A stretch of 60,000 nt of DNA from Takakia lepidozioides (GCA_030704615.1 CM060733.1:31436001-31496000); one strand, 5' to 3'. Numbered from the stretch's first letter, positions 1 to 11,068 are shown. Notes: a model not told the origin generated them from the sequence alone. Made by a program: numbers and translations.

Positions 1-3000
1 TGGACAATCCAGCAGAGAAAGTCCACTAAAGAAAATTAAATCTAAAATCCAGTCACAGCAGATACAGCCAATCAAAAGCCAGAGAAGGGATCAAGAAATT
101 GGAGGGAAATTAAGCGCAAGAGTCGGCGTCGTTCTAAGTAACGGGCGTCGCGAAGGGACAAACCATCAATGCGATAGCTTTGAAGCTATGGAGGAACTAA
201 CAGACTATACGCTTGCAATACTACTTACGCAGTGGCATAGGGACGAAACAACAGAGCGGATCTTTTCTCTTGAGCGATGCTTGCAAGCCTCGCAGGCTTA
301 CAAGAAATTACCCATAGCTTTTTGTGGCAACCATACGTTTATGCTTTGTGCACTACAGGCATTTTTGCAGTTGTTACAGCCAAAACATTTCTGTGGGTCT
401 AAAATGAAGAGAGTGAGAGGAATGGAGGAAATCAGGGTGAAGAGCACCACAATTCTGCAGAAACAAACGATTGCTACCCCACAGGCGATACAGATACTGA
501 AGGAGCTGAGATTGCAAGGATTGCAAAGCATAGATTGGACATTGCACCATAGACAGTACATGTTACAATTCTTGCAGAACTTTGAGCCAAGGACAGGAAC
601 AACAACGGTGAAGGGAGTTGAATTAGTAATTACTCCACTATACCTCCAGCAATTGTTTCGATTGCCAGTAGGTCAGGTGCATGTGGAGGAGCACAGGGCA
701 AGACTGCAAATAGGGGACTTATTCCAAGAAGAAAATTTCTTTAAAACTCAGGGTTATGCTTGTACCAAGGCCGTGTACCCAAGGCTAAAGGAGGTAGGCC
801 AGGTATTGAACGTTCTGTTTGCCATGAAACAGAACCAACAGTATTTGAGCAGATCCTTCACGGAGGAAATACTCAAAGCCCTGAAAGGACAAGAGGTAGA
901 ATGGGCGGACATAATGTACAACGCACTGGTAGAGGAGATGAAAAGATTACAAGGTACTGCCGCAAAGTCTCCTATCATAGTGTCTGGCCCAATCATTGCT
1001 CAAATAATTCTTGATTCTGGCATACTTGATGCGCAAGAAAGAAAGGAGATGGGAGTGTTTGAGCCAGAAACCACTGCAGTGGAAGAGCAAGGCTCTTCAC
1101 ACAGTGAGGGTGGACTAGCAAGGCAACCCGAGACTAAGAGGCAGAGACGGGCAAAGACTGTAGTGGCGGATCCACTGGCTTCATGGATTCCGCATGATAA
1201 TGTTTCCCAAGCTCATGTGCAGGAAGGGGCACAGCAGCACAGAGAACTGCTATTACTGGAAGCAGGACCTTCAGAAAGGGAAGAGGAAGTTACTTCAGTA
1301 CCACAGCCATCACAACCAGAGGATCGGCTTGTCACAAGGTTACCACAAGTTGTCCATGTAGTTCAACAAGAAATAATTGATTTGGAAAAAGAAGGGTTAG
1401 ATATTCCAACTACAGAACAGATAGTGGCAGAAATTGAGAAGGGGGACCTTCTCTATGAATATTCTGGTCTGGTCAAGGAAACAGAGATTCCAGAGGCGCA
1501 ACAGATGCCCAAGGGAAATCCTGAGATGCATATAATACACACACCTGTGTCGGAGGTACCACATGTAGAATGCCAAGACACTGCAACACCGGTGACGAAT
1601 GAAGTGGTTCAGGAAGAAAATCTGGTGGGACAATGGCCTGAGTGGTTCGTAAGACATCACACTGTTGAGGATCAGGGAGAAAAGCAGCAAGCTCACCATG
1701 ATGACCCTCAATAGGCAATGCTTATGAGTTCCATAGGCAGAACACTTAATTTGTTGGGGACTTATGTGAAATCCCATGTTCCAACTACCCAATTGACAGC
1801 CTTGAGAGAGGAACTCAGGAAAGAGTTTGAGGCTCGACTAGCCACTGAGTGTGCAAACAAGGTCGATGAAGAAGTCACTCTCAAGATGCAGCAAGACTTG
1901 GAGAATACAGAAGCGGCTTTGCAATTGGCCAAGCAACAATTGATTGAGGCAGGCCTCGCGCAAGACCAATTGCACGAAGCACATAAGCAACAGCTATACC
2001 AAATGCAGGTGAAGCATGAAAGCAAGTTGCAAGAAGTGATTGCACTACATATGGAATTGCAGACAGTGCATGACAAAATGGCCATCCAATGTGCTACACT
2101 CACAACTATGCTTGACCAATCTACAAAAGAAATAAACAGTCAAGCGGAAAAATGTACGAAGGCAGAAGAAGAGAATGTTGAGCAAATGAAACTCATTGTC
2201 GATATGAAGAATATAATCTGTCGCAATGAGGATACTTTCAAGCAATACAGGCAGATTGAAGCTGATCAAGAGAGGCACATCCTGGAGTTGCAACAAACGA
2301 TCATGGCCAATAGAAATGAAATCTCGGTCACTAACAAGGCTTGGAAGGAAGCCAATAATCTACTTGCTGCCTAAGCGCATGGAGGCTTTACAACAGCAGT
2401 TAGAAGTATACAAACTAAGAGAGGAGCACACTCTCAGAGGAACCACAAGCAACTTGGTGGATAACAACCTTATGCAAGTCTGGTTAGCACAAGGGCCAGT
2501 GGAGGGCAAAGCACCACGAAAGCTCACCCAAAGCGAGATGAATGAGCTCAGACTGCAAGTGCAAAATATTGCCACAACTACTATAGACAATGTCTATAGT
2601 AGTATAGCAGAGTTACAGGAGGATGTAGATGGACTGCAGACTCAAGTGGAGGACCTCACTTCAAATATCGATAAAAGAGTCTATATACCTCAGGAACAGC
2701 TAATGGCTTCTTATTTACAAGCCAGAACTTTGGCTTTTCAGTCTTCACAGGAGGTGCAGGAGATGCCAATGATACAAGAGTCAATACCACCAACACCACA
2801 ACAAGTCACTGTGTCAGTAGCTGACCCTGTTGTTAATACAACCACACCACAGCCACCACAACTTGAGGTATGGGGCAATGCTGCTTTTAACCCACCTAAA
2901 ACTCCAGCTGCAAGGGAATACAGTAGGGCTATGATAATGCCCTTCAACCAAATTCCCATCATGTTGGATTTGGCTTGGAAAGAATTTAGTCCTCCGCAGT

Positions 3001-3341
3001 CATTGGCACATTACTACCAAATCATGCGCATTTGGCTGCCAGTGGCAACTAGGATTAAAGTTCTTCCGAACAATCGACCAATTGAGGATCATCACTTTGC
3101 ACAATACTGGCATGAGGCAGGTACAATGTTGAGAGAATTAATTGCCTTCCAAGTTGTACATGGATTCATTTATACCAAAACCAAGGAGGTAGCAAGTATT
3201 GTCATGGGATGCGCGTTATACTACGTTGCTTGTTTTCTGGTACGTTATCACATTGAGCAGCAAAAGATGCAATCGCGCTTTCTGAGTTATTCCAGTGGGG
3301 ATCATTGGGTCTTACCTTTAGTGCCACCTCATATGTACCTA
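1..3341 (+). mobile_element. Ty3/gypsy retrotransposon, 3' internal segment (copy A)
   Basis: This segment matches the 3' internal part of copy B (about 25430-27890) and, reversed, of copy C (about 32430-35780). Its first 187 bases are the leader upstream of the extra ORF, also found at about 25420-25610 and 35590-35790. The left end lies outside the window. The right end is a clean break: the sequence follows copies B and C up to base 3341 and then switches to the MULE-1 terminal inverted repeat. The 3' LTR expected downstream is therefore missing here. Pol is not in the window for this copy. Confidence 0.8.
188..3341 (+). pseudogene. Extra ORF (aORF) of the gypsy element, copy A, broken
   Basis: The ORF lies where gypsy elements carry accessory genes, between pol and the 3' LTR. 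Residues 1-508 (188-1711) start MEELTDYTLAILLTQ and form a helical region whose layout recalls the plant 'putative transposon protein' domain found near retroelements; that resemblance is inference from memory. A TAG at 1712-1714 replaces the CAG of copy C, and the same frame resumes at 1718-2374 as a long coiled coil rich in Glu, Gln, Lys and Leu. A deletion of about 26 bases near 2372, relative to copy B, shifts the frame; the rest reads in the frame of about 2380-3341 and includes a hydrophobic stretch (VMGCALYYVACFLV) that could be a membrane segment or a buried helix. I do not recognise an enzymatic motif. Function unknown. Confidence 0.7.
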
Positions 3342-3420
3342 GAGGTTTTGCTATTTCATGAGCATGAGCGGCATGAGCGGCATGAGCGGAGTAGTAAGAC
3401 AATCGGTTTTCATGAGCAGA
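3342..3420 (+). repeat. Terminal inverted repeat of MULE-1, transposase side
   Basis: The sequence contains GCTATTTCATGAGC followed by iterations of CATGAGCGGCATGAGC. The reverse complement occurs at the right end of MULE-2 (20440-20510) and closely related starts occur at 14553, 36437 and 47320. The repeated ATGAGC words could be subterminal transposase binding sites, which is inference. Confidence 0.8.
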
Positions 3421-3791
3421 AGTACAAATTTCGAAAATAATAAAAAATAATAAAAAACAATAATTTAATGCAATGTGTCAGGAAAAACAAATATATTATT
3501 CGGCCCCTTGAAGGGAAAATTGCAGTTTTGACAGTTGTGCTCATGATATTTCGTCTTCCGCTCATGCCAATTCCCAGCGACATGTGCAAATATGGCGCCG
3601 AATTTCGCGGTAATAGGGTCCGTAACCTGAAAAACGGCGACGTATTTCGCGGTAATAGGTCTCTCTGGCGAAAAATGGTGCCGAATTCTGCGGCTATAAG
3701 TCCCCTCATGACAGGTAATTCGGCGCCATTTTTCCAGTGCATGTTCGGACTTAGCCAGTTCGGACTTAGCATGTTCGGACGTGCAACTCAC
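3421..3791. other. Subterminal region of MULE-1
   Basis: Noncoding subterminal DNA shared, inverted, with 19900-20440 in MULE-2. It is AT-rich near the TIR (3430-3500) and then contains several GGCGCCGAATT half-palindromes spaced among phrases such as GGACTTAGCCAGTTCGG. The first bases past the transposase exon (3791 leftward) read GTGAGT on the minus strand, a splice donor. Confidence 0.6.
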
Positions 3792-5867
3792 CTCCCGCAT
3801 ATAGTCGCCGAACTGGAGGAAACGATAATGCCACCATGCTAGCCAACTGACCATTGCTACCTCGTCTGATTTCCTTACAACTGACGATGTCCACCAAGCC
3901 CGTATGCATGCAAACTGTGTCTCTGCATCATCCAAGGTAGGAGCGCGCTTCCACGCAAGGCAAATGGAACGGTGCTCCTCTCTGAAATCTGGCGCCACGA
4001 GCCTGGTTGTGTACTGCGAAAGGCTTTGTAGAAAATGGAACCCACAAGATCTCTCCTTGCCTTCCATGGGAACATTGGGGTCTTGCCCGTACACCCTTCG
4101 GATATTTGCTTGTGCGTTGTCCGCCATGAAACCACGGAAATTCGGAGGGGGCAATCCCGCCTTGGCCATCTGTTCGTTTATTCCCTGCCAAAGAAGCATC
4201 TCCGATTGTGTGTCCTCTCCTTTCATATCACAAATAGCAATTGTCATTAGCATCCTGCAGTGGGTGTCGTAGACATGTGCACCCATTGTCACCCACTGGT
4301 GATTTGTAATTCACTTGATATGGTCGAACATGACCCAACTGTTTGACAAGTTCCTACTCGTCATCCTGTCAACCAGTTCGACGCCGCTGCCAGGTCCACA
4401 CGTGGACATTTTGAATACGAAACAACGATCTGCCTCAGTCCCTTGTCCTGGAAACCTACTTCCATGAATGTAGTCATATCCACATCGTCGATTCACCTCC
4501 AGAATGGAGTGCATATCCGAGCCACACCCAATTTTCTGTTTGCATGAGACAATGTGGTTTCGGACATTCGGTGAACATACGTGGGACACCGACTCCAGCA
4601 ATGCCTCCATTTCCTTCTCGTCGAGAGGAACTCTATCGGAGCCGTCTTCCGACATAATTCTGGCCAATGCCATCTTATGGGCGGCTTGGAGCTGTATCTG
4701 TTTGGGTTTGGCACCCGGTCTCAACTTAACCTCCTCCTGAACGAGCTGCTCTGCTTCGTGGGCAGCCTCCCGCGAGTTCCCCCTCGCCAATTTGTGACAA
4801 TGGGAACCAACGTGTATGCAAGCTCGGGTGAGGTCAGGGAAACGGTGCAACACATAGAACTGCTTGGCATTACAAACAGACATGCAGTGTGGTGGTTCTT
4901 TGCAATGCGCACACTTAAATGTGGAGTTCGGAACCTTCTCCTGAGCTTGAAATGGTTGATGAGCTGTGCCTGTCCAATCGGTCTCGTTCCTGTGACCTCT
5001 GGATTTAAAGTGGAAGCAAGTTGGGGAGAAACACCGCAACGTGCCCGCACAAACAACGTAGCGCACCCGCACACCATCGAGCATCTTCATGCTGGTGGTT
5101 TTGGTAACGCACCAAGGATGACCGTCATGTTTTCTATCCATATCTGTCAACATTCCGGACGCCCTCGAGTAGTCCGCCCGAGGAGGGAACTCAAAGAAGA
5201 TATTACCGTCGACGTCGGCGGGAAGGCATGTAACCGATTTAATTGCGAACTTGCTGTAGTCCAGCCCGGCCAGCTCCGACCGGTGTCCCTCCAGGTGAAG
5301 CCCTCGCAGAATTTCAAGAATAGATCAAACTGCGGTGCTCGTGCTGGGAATATGACTCCCTCCTCCACTGACGTCCATTGAGGACTTGCTTGATCTCCAG
5401 GACGACCTCGGAACTTCCATGACCTCGTCTGAGTCGGACAGGTTGTGAACAACCCGGTTCTGGCTCGTCTTCATGGATGGGTTCGGCTCTGGATTTACTT
5501 CGTTGCGGACTTCTCTCTTTGAGGTAGCCACTCTCTGATTCGCGGATTGTTTCGTGGAAGGCACCAGGATAGAAGGTGCATTTGGCGGGCAAATGAAGTC
5601 CCCAACAGCCCTGTATATGACGCTGTCCAATGGTGGAACTCGCCATTCCCTGCCATCGCCGAAATCATCGTGGAGCACAACAATACTGTCGACAACAAGG
5701 CCGTTAGAGTCCTTCCTTTCCTCCTCCAAAAACACCGACCCCGGTTTCAGGTGGTATCGAACGCACAGATATTTCTCCATCACCCGGTAGGTGTCCCCTC
5801 TGCACGGAAATGAAGCTCTATGCTCGTGAGGAGGGCAGTACACTGTAGCGCTCGGGTTTTCCGCCAT
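3792..5867 (-). pseudogene. MULE transposase, 5' exons, MULE-1 copy
   Basis: Start ATG at 5867 (MAENPSATVYCPP) is chosen because the same ATG is conserved in MULE-3 (45350) and MULE-4 (51761). Parts in order: an N-terminal region with a VFLEEERKD motif; a Ser-rich linker; a Cys/His-rich zinc-binding-like region (VCAGTLRC, FKCAHCKEPPHC, ACIHVGSHCH); and a DDE-type core with FRGFMADNAQANI and DPNVPMEGKERSCGFHF, then WLAWWHYRF. The single frame is broken by two TGA codons (5325-5327, 4311-4313); MULE-3 has CGA at both, so both are C-to-T changes at CpG. A few bases around the MADNA motif are deleted relative to MULE-3. The coding part ends at 3792 before a GTGAGT donor; the downstream SWIM exon is absent. 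Acts, when intact, as the nuclear transposase that cuts the TIRs. Confidence 0.85.
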
Positions 5868-6149
5868 GGGAGATGTGCACACAAGACTCCCAGGATGGAG
5901 TGCGGGGAAGCTCCCTGGTAGAAGGGGGATGCAGCGATGGGAATGAATGCGATGCCGATTTGTCCGAGCGACGAAGCCTGATCCAAATTGAGGGAGCCAA
6001 CTATCTCAAAAATCCACAGTCAGAGTGTTAATAAACCTTGTCTCCGGAATGCGGCCCCTGGTCTTTGCGCAATAACTGCCAACGGTATGCAGTCAGAAAG
6101 TGGGGGGCCGTCCGGATGATGACGGCTGAAGGGGAGAAGCCGGCACCGT
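5868..6149. other. 5' leader of the MULE-1 transposase gene
   Basis: Noncoding stretch between the transposase start and the first palindrome. It is closely matched, inverted, by 45070-45349 of MULE-3, including the junction phrase around CAGTTATTGCGCAAAGACCAGG, here given only by position (about 6060-6095). A promoter may lie here, but I cannot point to a clear TATA box. Confidence 0.4.
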
Positions 6150-6816
6150 GCCGTCACATTACTACCTCTGAATGGAAATTCGGCACCCAATATCCAACAG
6201 GGGAAGCCCGGATGAAGTCGCCTCGGGCGCAGAGGCCGGCGCGTGTGCGACAGAGAACATCCCCTGGATGGAGATTCGGCGCCGAATTTCCATCCAGCAG
6301 GTAAAGGAAGTCGTGTCGGGGGGTCAGGCCGAAAACTGGCCGGCATAAAAACATCCCCAGATGAAAAACGGCGCCGAATTTCCATCCGGGGCGGTTCGGA
6401 TGCAGTCGGGGAGGGGGGAGAGGCCGACACTTGGCCGTCACATTTCAACCCCCGGACGGAAATTCGGCACCGAATATCGAACAGGGGACGCCCGAATGAA
6501 GTCGCCTCGGGCGTAGAGGTCGGCACGTATTCGACAGAGAGCATCCCTTGGATGGAGATTCGGCGCCGAATTTCCATCCGGGCCCCCCCAAGGAAGTCTT
6601 GTCGGGGTGTCAGACTGAAAACTGGCCGACATAAAAACCTCCCCAGATGGGAAAACGGCGCCGAATTTCAATCCGCGGCCGTTCCAATGCGGTTGGGGGG
6701 GGGAGAGGTCGGCACCTGGCCGTCATATTTCAACTGCCGGACGGAAATTCGGCACTGAATATCCAACAGAGCGGCGGAGAGGCCGGCACCTCTCCGACAG
6801 AGACCAGCCCCCGGAT
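6150..6816. repeat. GC-rich palindrome sub-array, about 96-bp period
   Basis: Palindromes related to GGAAATTCGGCGCCGAATTTCC start at about 6174, 6270, 6362, 6458, 6554, 6649, 6743 and 6817. The steps are 96, 92, 96, 96, 95, 94 and 74 bp. The GC-rich spacers come in three recurring types, so the true higher-order unit is about 290 bp with three palindromes. The sub-array lies directly upstream of the transposase gene and is matched in MULE-2 (17960-18270) and MULE-3 (44074-45043). Confidence 0.85.
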
Positions 6817-7209
6817 GGAAATTCGGCGCCGAATTTCCACCCAGCAGGTAAGTGCAATCCCGGATGGATGGAAATCCGGCGCCGAATTTCCATCCAGCAG
6901 GTAAGTGAAATCCCGGATCGATCGAAATCCGGCGCCGCATATCCATCCTGCAGGTAATTCGAATCCCGGATGGATGGAAATTCGGCGCCGAATTTCCATC
7001 CAGCAGGTAAGTTGAATCCCGGATGGATGGAAATCCGGCGCCGAATTTCCATCCAGCAGGTAAGTGAAATCCCGGATCGATCGAAATCCGGCGCCGCATA
7101 TCCATCCTGCAGGTAATTCGAATCCCGGATGGATGGAAATTCGGCGCCGAATTTCCATCCAGCAGGTAAGTCGGATCGCTGGCGTATGGATATTCGGCGC
7201 CGAATTTCC
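6817..7209. repeat. 53-bp phased palindrome array (MULE-1, left arm)
   Basis: Eight 22-bp palindromes begin at 6817, 6870, 6923, 6976, 7029, 7082, 7135 and 7188, exactly 53 bp apart. Cores are TTCGGCGCCGAA or TCCGGCGCCGAA; some right arms read GCATATCC instead of GAATTTCC. Spacers contain CCAGCAGGTAAGT or CCTGCAGGTAATTCG and GAATCCCGGATGGATGG, so they extend the symmetry outward with GGATGGATGG/CCATCC arms. Confidence 0.9.
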
Positions 7210-7436
7210 ATTCGTCAGGTATTTCATCGCTGAGAATTACCTTCCTGCAGGTAATTCTCAGCGATGAATTACCTTCCTGCAGGTAATTCTTATCGACGAA
7301 GGTAGGAAGGTAATTCCTCGCTCAGAATTACCTGCAGGAAGGTAATTCATCGCTGAGAATTACCTACAGGAAGGTAATTCTGAGCGAGGAATTACCTGCA
7401 GGAAGGTAATTCTCAGCGATGAAATACCTGCAGGAT
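7210..7436. repeat. Nested inverted repeats of GAATTACCTGCAGGAAGGTAATTC type
   Basis: This stretch is made of inverted words: GAATTACCTTCCTGCAGGTAATTC-like units alternating with TCAGCGATGAA and CGAGGAATTACC. It forms the centre of a larger inverted repeat, because palindrome arrays with 53-bp spacing flank it on both sides (6817-7209 and 7437-7723) with the linker words reversed. The same centre occurs in MULE-2 at 17711-17815 and in short form in MULE-3 near 43858. Confidence 0.85.
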
Positions 7437-7765
7437 GGAAATTCGGCGCCGGATTTCGATCCATCCGGGATTCCAGTAACCTGCTGGATGGAAATGCGGC
7501 GCCGAATTTCCATCCATCCGGGATTCGAATTACCTGCTGGACGGAAATTCGGCGCCGAATTTCCAATCATCCGGGATTCCACTTACCTGCTGGATGGAAA
7601 TCCGGCGCCGAATTTCCATCCATCTGGGATTCGAATTACCTGCAGGATGGAAATTCGGCGCCGAATTTCCATCCATCCGGGATTCCACTTACCTGCTGGA
7701 TGGAAATCCGGCGCCGACCAACCTTGCGGATGGAAATCCGGTGCCGAATTTCCATCCATCCGCTC
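7437..7765. repeat. 53-bp phased palindrome array (MULE-1, right arm)
   Basis: Palindromes start at 7437, 7490, 7543, 7596, 7649 and 7702, again exactly 53 bp apart, followed by an extra copy at about 7731. Cores include TTCGGCGCCGGA, TGCGGCGCCGAA and TTCGGCGCCGAA, so left and right half-sites vary independently in some copies. The linker words run opposite to those of the left arm. Confidence 0.9.
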
Positions 7766-8466
7766 TTCGAATTACCTGCATGACGGAAATTTTGCGCGCC
7801 GACCTAGCTGGCGGTGGAAATCCGGCGCCGGATTTCCATCCATCCGCTCTTCGAATTACCTGCATGACTGGAAAAATGGCGCCGAATTTCCGATTTTGGT
7901 GCAAGTCAGATCTGGGACTTAGCCATTTTCGGCCCCGAAATGGAAAAATGGCGCCCAAAAAAAAAAAAAAAAAAAAAAAAAACGACATTTTTCCATGTCG
8001 GGGCCGAAAACGGCTAAATCCCAAATCTGACTGGCACCCAAAATCGGAAATTCGGCGCCATTTTTCCAGTCATGCAGGTAATTCGAAAAGCGGATGGATG
8101 GAAATCCGGCGCCGGATTTTCATCAATCCGCTCTTCGAATTACCGGCATGACGGAAATTTTGCGCGCCGACTTACCTGGTGGCGCCGGATTTCCATCCAT
8201 CCGCTCTTCGAATTACCTGCATGACTGGAAAAATGGCGCCGAATTTCCGATTTTGGTGCCAGTCAGATCTGGGACTTAGCCATTTTCGGCAACAAAATGG
8301 AAAAATGTCGCCGAAAAAAAATTAAAAAAAAAAAAAAAAAACGCCATTTTTCTAGTTCGGGGCCGAAAACGGCTAAGTCCCAGATCTGACTGGCACCCAA
8401 AATCGGAAATTCGGCGCCATTTTTCCAGTCATGCAGGTAATTCGAAGAGCGGATGGATGGAAATCC
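7766..8466. repeat. Long hairpin units with central poly(A) tracts
   Basis: Two long inverted repeats carry homopolymer centres: a run of about 25 A at 7957-7981 and an interrupted A run at about 8318-8340. Arms on each side contain GATCTGGGACTTAGCCATTTTCGG and its reverse complement together with GGAAAAATGGCG/CGCCATTTTTCC. Between hairpins are GGAAATCCGGCGCCGGATTTCC palindromes. The matching block in MULE-2, which lies in the opposite orientation, carries T runs on the plus strand, so in element orientation the homopolymer is on the same strand. Confidence 0.85.
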
Positions 8467-10150
8467 GCTCGGTGGAGGGGCGGCAGTGCCGTCGTTACTC
8501 TCATGACCACAATGACAGGGAGGATGAACTTGCAAGGGAAACGACCTGCTGACAGGGAATAGAAAGGTGGGATTGCTGGCACAATCAAAGGCTAGTTAAA
8601 GTGATGGAGCAGCTCCATCACGACGAGCATCTGCCAGAGGTAGGGAGTGCAAACTGATACTGCCGCCATTGCATTCATGTGCGATTATTGAAAGCTGCAC
8701 TTGTGGGAGAAGCAATTGCTGCCAGATGACGGGCAGCGATGGGATTACTGACTTGACCACATGTTGATTGATGCAATCGCCAGCATGAGGGCGTTGGCTT
8801 GTGGACAGTGGTACAGGTTATCTGTAAATAAGGAAGCAAAGGAGTGAAATGTATAGAGCAAGAAGCTTTCAGATGATGACTGTCTGCTTGTTATCATATC
8901 AGATCGTAGGGTAGATTAGCAGAGATAGTAGGATAGGGTAGTTAGTTGGCAAGCGACAAGGTTACTGCCATAGGTTGAAACAGAGCCGTCATGACTCACT
9001 GAACGCTTGAATCGACGAAATATCTGAAAGGTGGAGTGGCAGAGCAATGATAGGATCTGACATGCATAGATCTTTGTTTTACAACGTGGCATTCAGACGA
9101 CAAGAGGAGTAGGGGAGCTGCTGACAGAGATGGTGAGGTGCCATTTCGGGCAGGCAATCCCACCGCTTCAGCTAGAGTATAAGAGAGCTAAGTTCGTAGA
9201 TGCAGGTCTCTTCTCTTACTTAGGGATAGTTGCTATGGAATTTTGGTAGAGATACTCTCAATGGAAATGAGGGAGATAGAAAAAGATTTTGGCAAATGGA
9301 ATGGAGACTTCTGGAATTCATACCAGTCCTGGTGGTAGAGAGAAAGTGAGGCAGGGTGGAAGTTATGTGGAGTGCTGCAAGAAGTTGGGAAGTCAGTTCT
9401 TAAACATAGGATGCTTCCTATTTTGGGAGGATGTGAATGAGGTTGAGTAAAGAAGAAGTGCCCATGACTTACAATGAGGGCAACATGCATATAATTAGGT
9501 TAGGCAGTAGCATTTTCAGAGAGAATGAATCAGGTGGAAGTAAACCTGTTGGCTGCTGATTGCATGATTACTGAGAAGCATGCAGGGGCTGAGGGCTGCA
9601 ACAGAGAAGATCACTTGAGGGTGATTATTGGTAGCCCATTTTGTATATGCAAGAAGGGATTGAGAGGGTTGAAAGTGTCATATGTCCTTGATGCAAAGGG
9701 ATGGGGAAAAGAGATCTTGACAGAGGAATGGTGGATCATCAAAGTGAGGCTATGTGTGTGTGAAAAACCCGAAGCCCGTTGTAGTTGAACCAGTGACCAT
9801 AAAACTTGATGTGTATTTCATGGAACTGGCCTGCCAGTATTATGAAGGGATTGCCCTTCATGGGTGCTGGCTAACCTGATTTTGTGATAATGTATGTCTT
9901 GAAACATTTAGGAAACAGAACCCTGGCATATGCAATACCCTGTTTACAAATGAGCCAAGTTATAAGGTTGAGAAACTTCTCAACCCCTGTCCATGTCTTC
10001 TCTTCCGCTGCGGCGTGGATGAGGGTACCCAATCTCTGATCATGAATAGAGTAGGAGTGATTAAGTGTGGTGTGAGTCTTAGGGCAGTAAGTGTGTATTT
10101 GGGTAAAGAACAATTTAGGAGTTAACTAGAAGGGGATTTATGCCCCCTTC
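8467..10150 (+). repeat. 5' LTR (truncated at its 5' end)
   Basis: The sequence is repeated almost base for base at 13595-14552 plus 20511-21247. It ends a few bases before the primer binding site. The 5' part, present in the other LTR upstream of 13595, is missing. I see no ORF here that looks coding; short ORFs at 9525-9788 are repeated in the other LTR and have no recognisable family. Confidence 0.85.
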
Positions 10151-10153
10151 TTT

Positions 10154-10165
10154 TGGTATCAGAGC
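10154..10165 (+). other. Primer binding site (tRNA-iMet type)
   Basis: TGGTATCAGAGC lies immediately downstream of the LTR end. This is the sequence complementary to the 3' end of plant initiator methionine tRNA that primes reverse transcription in many plant LTR elements. Confidence 0.9.
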
Positions 10166-10230
10166 AGGCCGGTCTTTGATCCGGGAAATGTAGGATTTAG
10201 TGTAGCAAGATAGGGGAGTGATTGCGAGCA

Positions 10231-10641
10231 ATGGTGACTAACATTCCATTTTACGGGAAGGAGGATGAGGATGTTTACAGCTGGATCCAGAATCTGAAAG
10301 GGGATGGTGAGAGACGGAGCTTTGATGAGCACAAGTTATTTATATCGGCAAAGCTGAATATCAAAGCACGGGCTGACACTTGGCATCGAATGCAAAAACC
10401 AAGGCCCATGAACTGGCATGATTTTCAAGTAGCCATAATCTTGAAATTTGGAGGAGAAGATCAATCAAGTAAGAATGAAGTGATGTTAGCAAGCAAGTTT
10501 GATGAGATAGATACCAATGTGGAAGAGTCTGTTACAGGGATGGAAGAGAAATTGTCTCTGATTGAGAAGGATAAGCACAACAGGTTCACACCTGTGAGTT
10601 CTATTGATCATAAACCCATACCAGATCACAAAACCATGTGA
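10231..10641 (+). CDS. Retrotransposon gag, N-terminal domain
   Basis: The ATG at 10231 (MVTNIPFYGKEDEDVYSW) is preferred over an upstream non-ATG start. The 136-residue product has the typical plant retroelement gag order: a PFYGKEDEDVYSWIQ opening, a DEHKLFISAKLNIKARADTWH helix and WHDFQVAIILKFGGED. Gag proteins package the RNA in cytoplasmic particles. It is shorter than usual: no CCHC knuckle is seen before the TGA at 10639-10641, and the next stretch (10687-11068) reads only as fragments. It lies 66 bases after the primer site, as expected. Confidence 0.8.
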   Translation: MVTNIPFYGKEDEDVYSWIQNLKGDGERRSFDEHKLFISAKLNIKARADTWHRMQKPRPMNWHDFQVAIILKFGGEDQSSKNEVMLASKFDEIDTNVEESVTGMEEKLSLIEKDKHNRFTPVSSIDHKPIPDHKTM

Positions 10642-11068
10642 CGGAGGTGCTTTAGGAAGAAGAACCACACCAGCGAAGTCCCTGCAATGCTTCCTCGAGT
10701 TCTCAACTTGAACAACACAAGGCAGCAAGTAGAGTGTTGCACTGCATGTCCATCAAGACAAAATCAGATCCGAAGTGAAAAGAATCACCGGCTGGGGCTG
10801 CAAAGGGGAACATGTGGAATGCAAGATTCAGGCTGTGAAATGTTGGAACAATGGGAATCGAGGAGCAGCAGAAGGATGGAGTTCGAATGTGTAAGCTCTC
10901 TTGGCACAAACGTTGTGAATGTGTTTTGTGATGTGGAAGAAGAGATCTTGGAAGATATCTTTTGTTCAACAGAGAGTCAATCAAGTGTCAATGAAGAGTG
11001 TGCACCTAGATTGCAAGTTCCTGTGCAGATCCTAAGGTCTTTCTACAAAGGCACATGTAGATCAAGAC

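Larger units (their letters stand above)
3342..8466 (-). mobile_element. MULE-1, Mutator-like element, truncated
   Basis: The element begins inside gypsy copy A with GAGGTTTTGCTATTTCATGAGC-type TIR sequence, which is the transposase-side end. Reading right it holds the transposase gene on the minus strand (3792-5867), a leader, then palindrome arrays from about 6150 to 8466. It stops abruptly in the array where a truncated LTR begins, so the gene 2 half and the second TIR are missing. The terminal 500 bases are nearly the reverse complement of the right end of MULE-2 (about 20000-20510). The SWIM exon is also missing: the coding region ends at a splice-donor-like GTGAGT and passes straight into terminal sequence. 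Confidence 0.8.

Noticed and set aside
3465-4292. Separate 275-codon gene starting at the ATG at 4292
   Set aside because: It is the same frame as the upstream transposase after a TGA made from CGA; internal ATG of a broken gene.
7950-8345. Transcription terminators (hairpin plus poly-A/T)
   Set aside because: The homopolymer is in the centre of the hairpin, not after it, and intrinsic terminators of that type are bacterial.
6020-8535. Many ORFs with MEIRRRISIHPGFHLPAGWKFGA-like products
   Set aside because: They are six-frame translations of the palindrome array; the same peptide words appear on both strands, as palindromes force. No real gene.
9525-9788. 87-codon ORF repeated at 20620-20883
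   Set aside because: It is conserved only because it lies in the two LTRs of one element; no family features.
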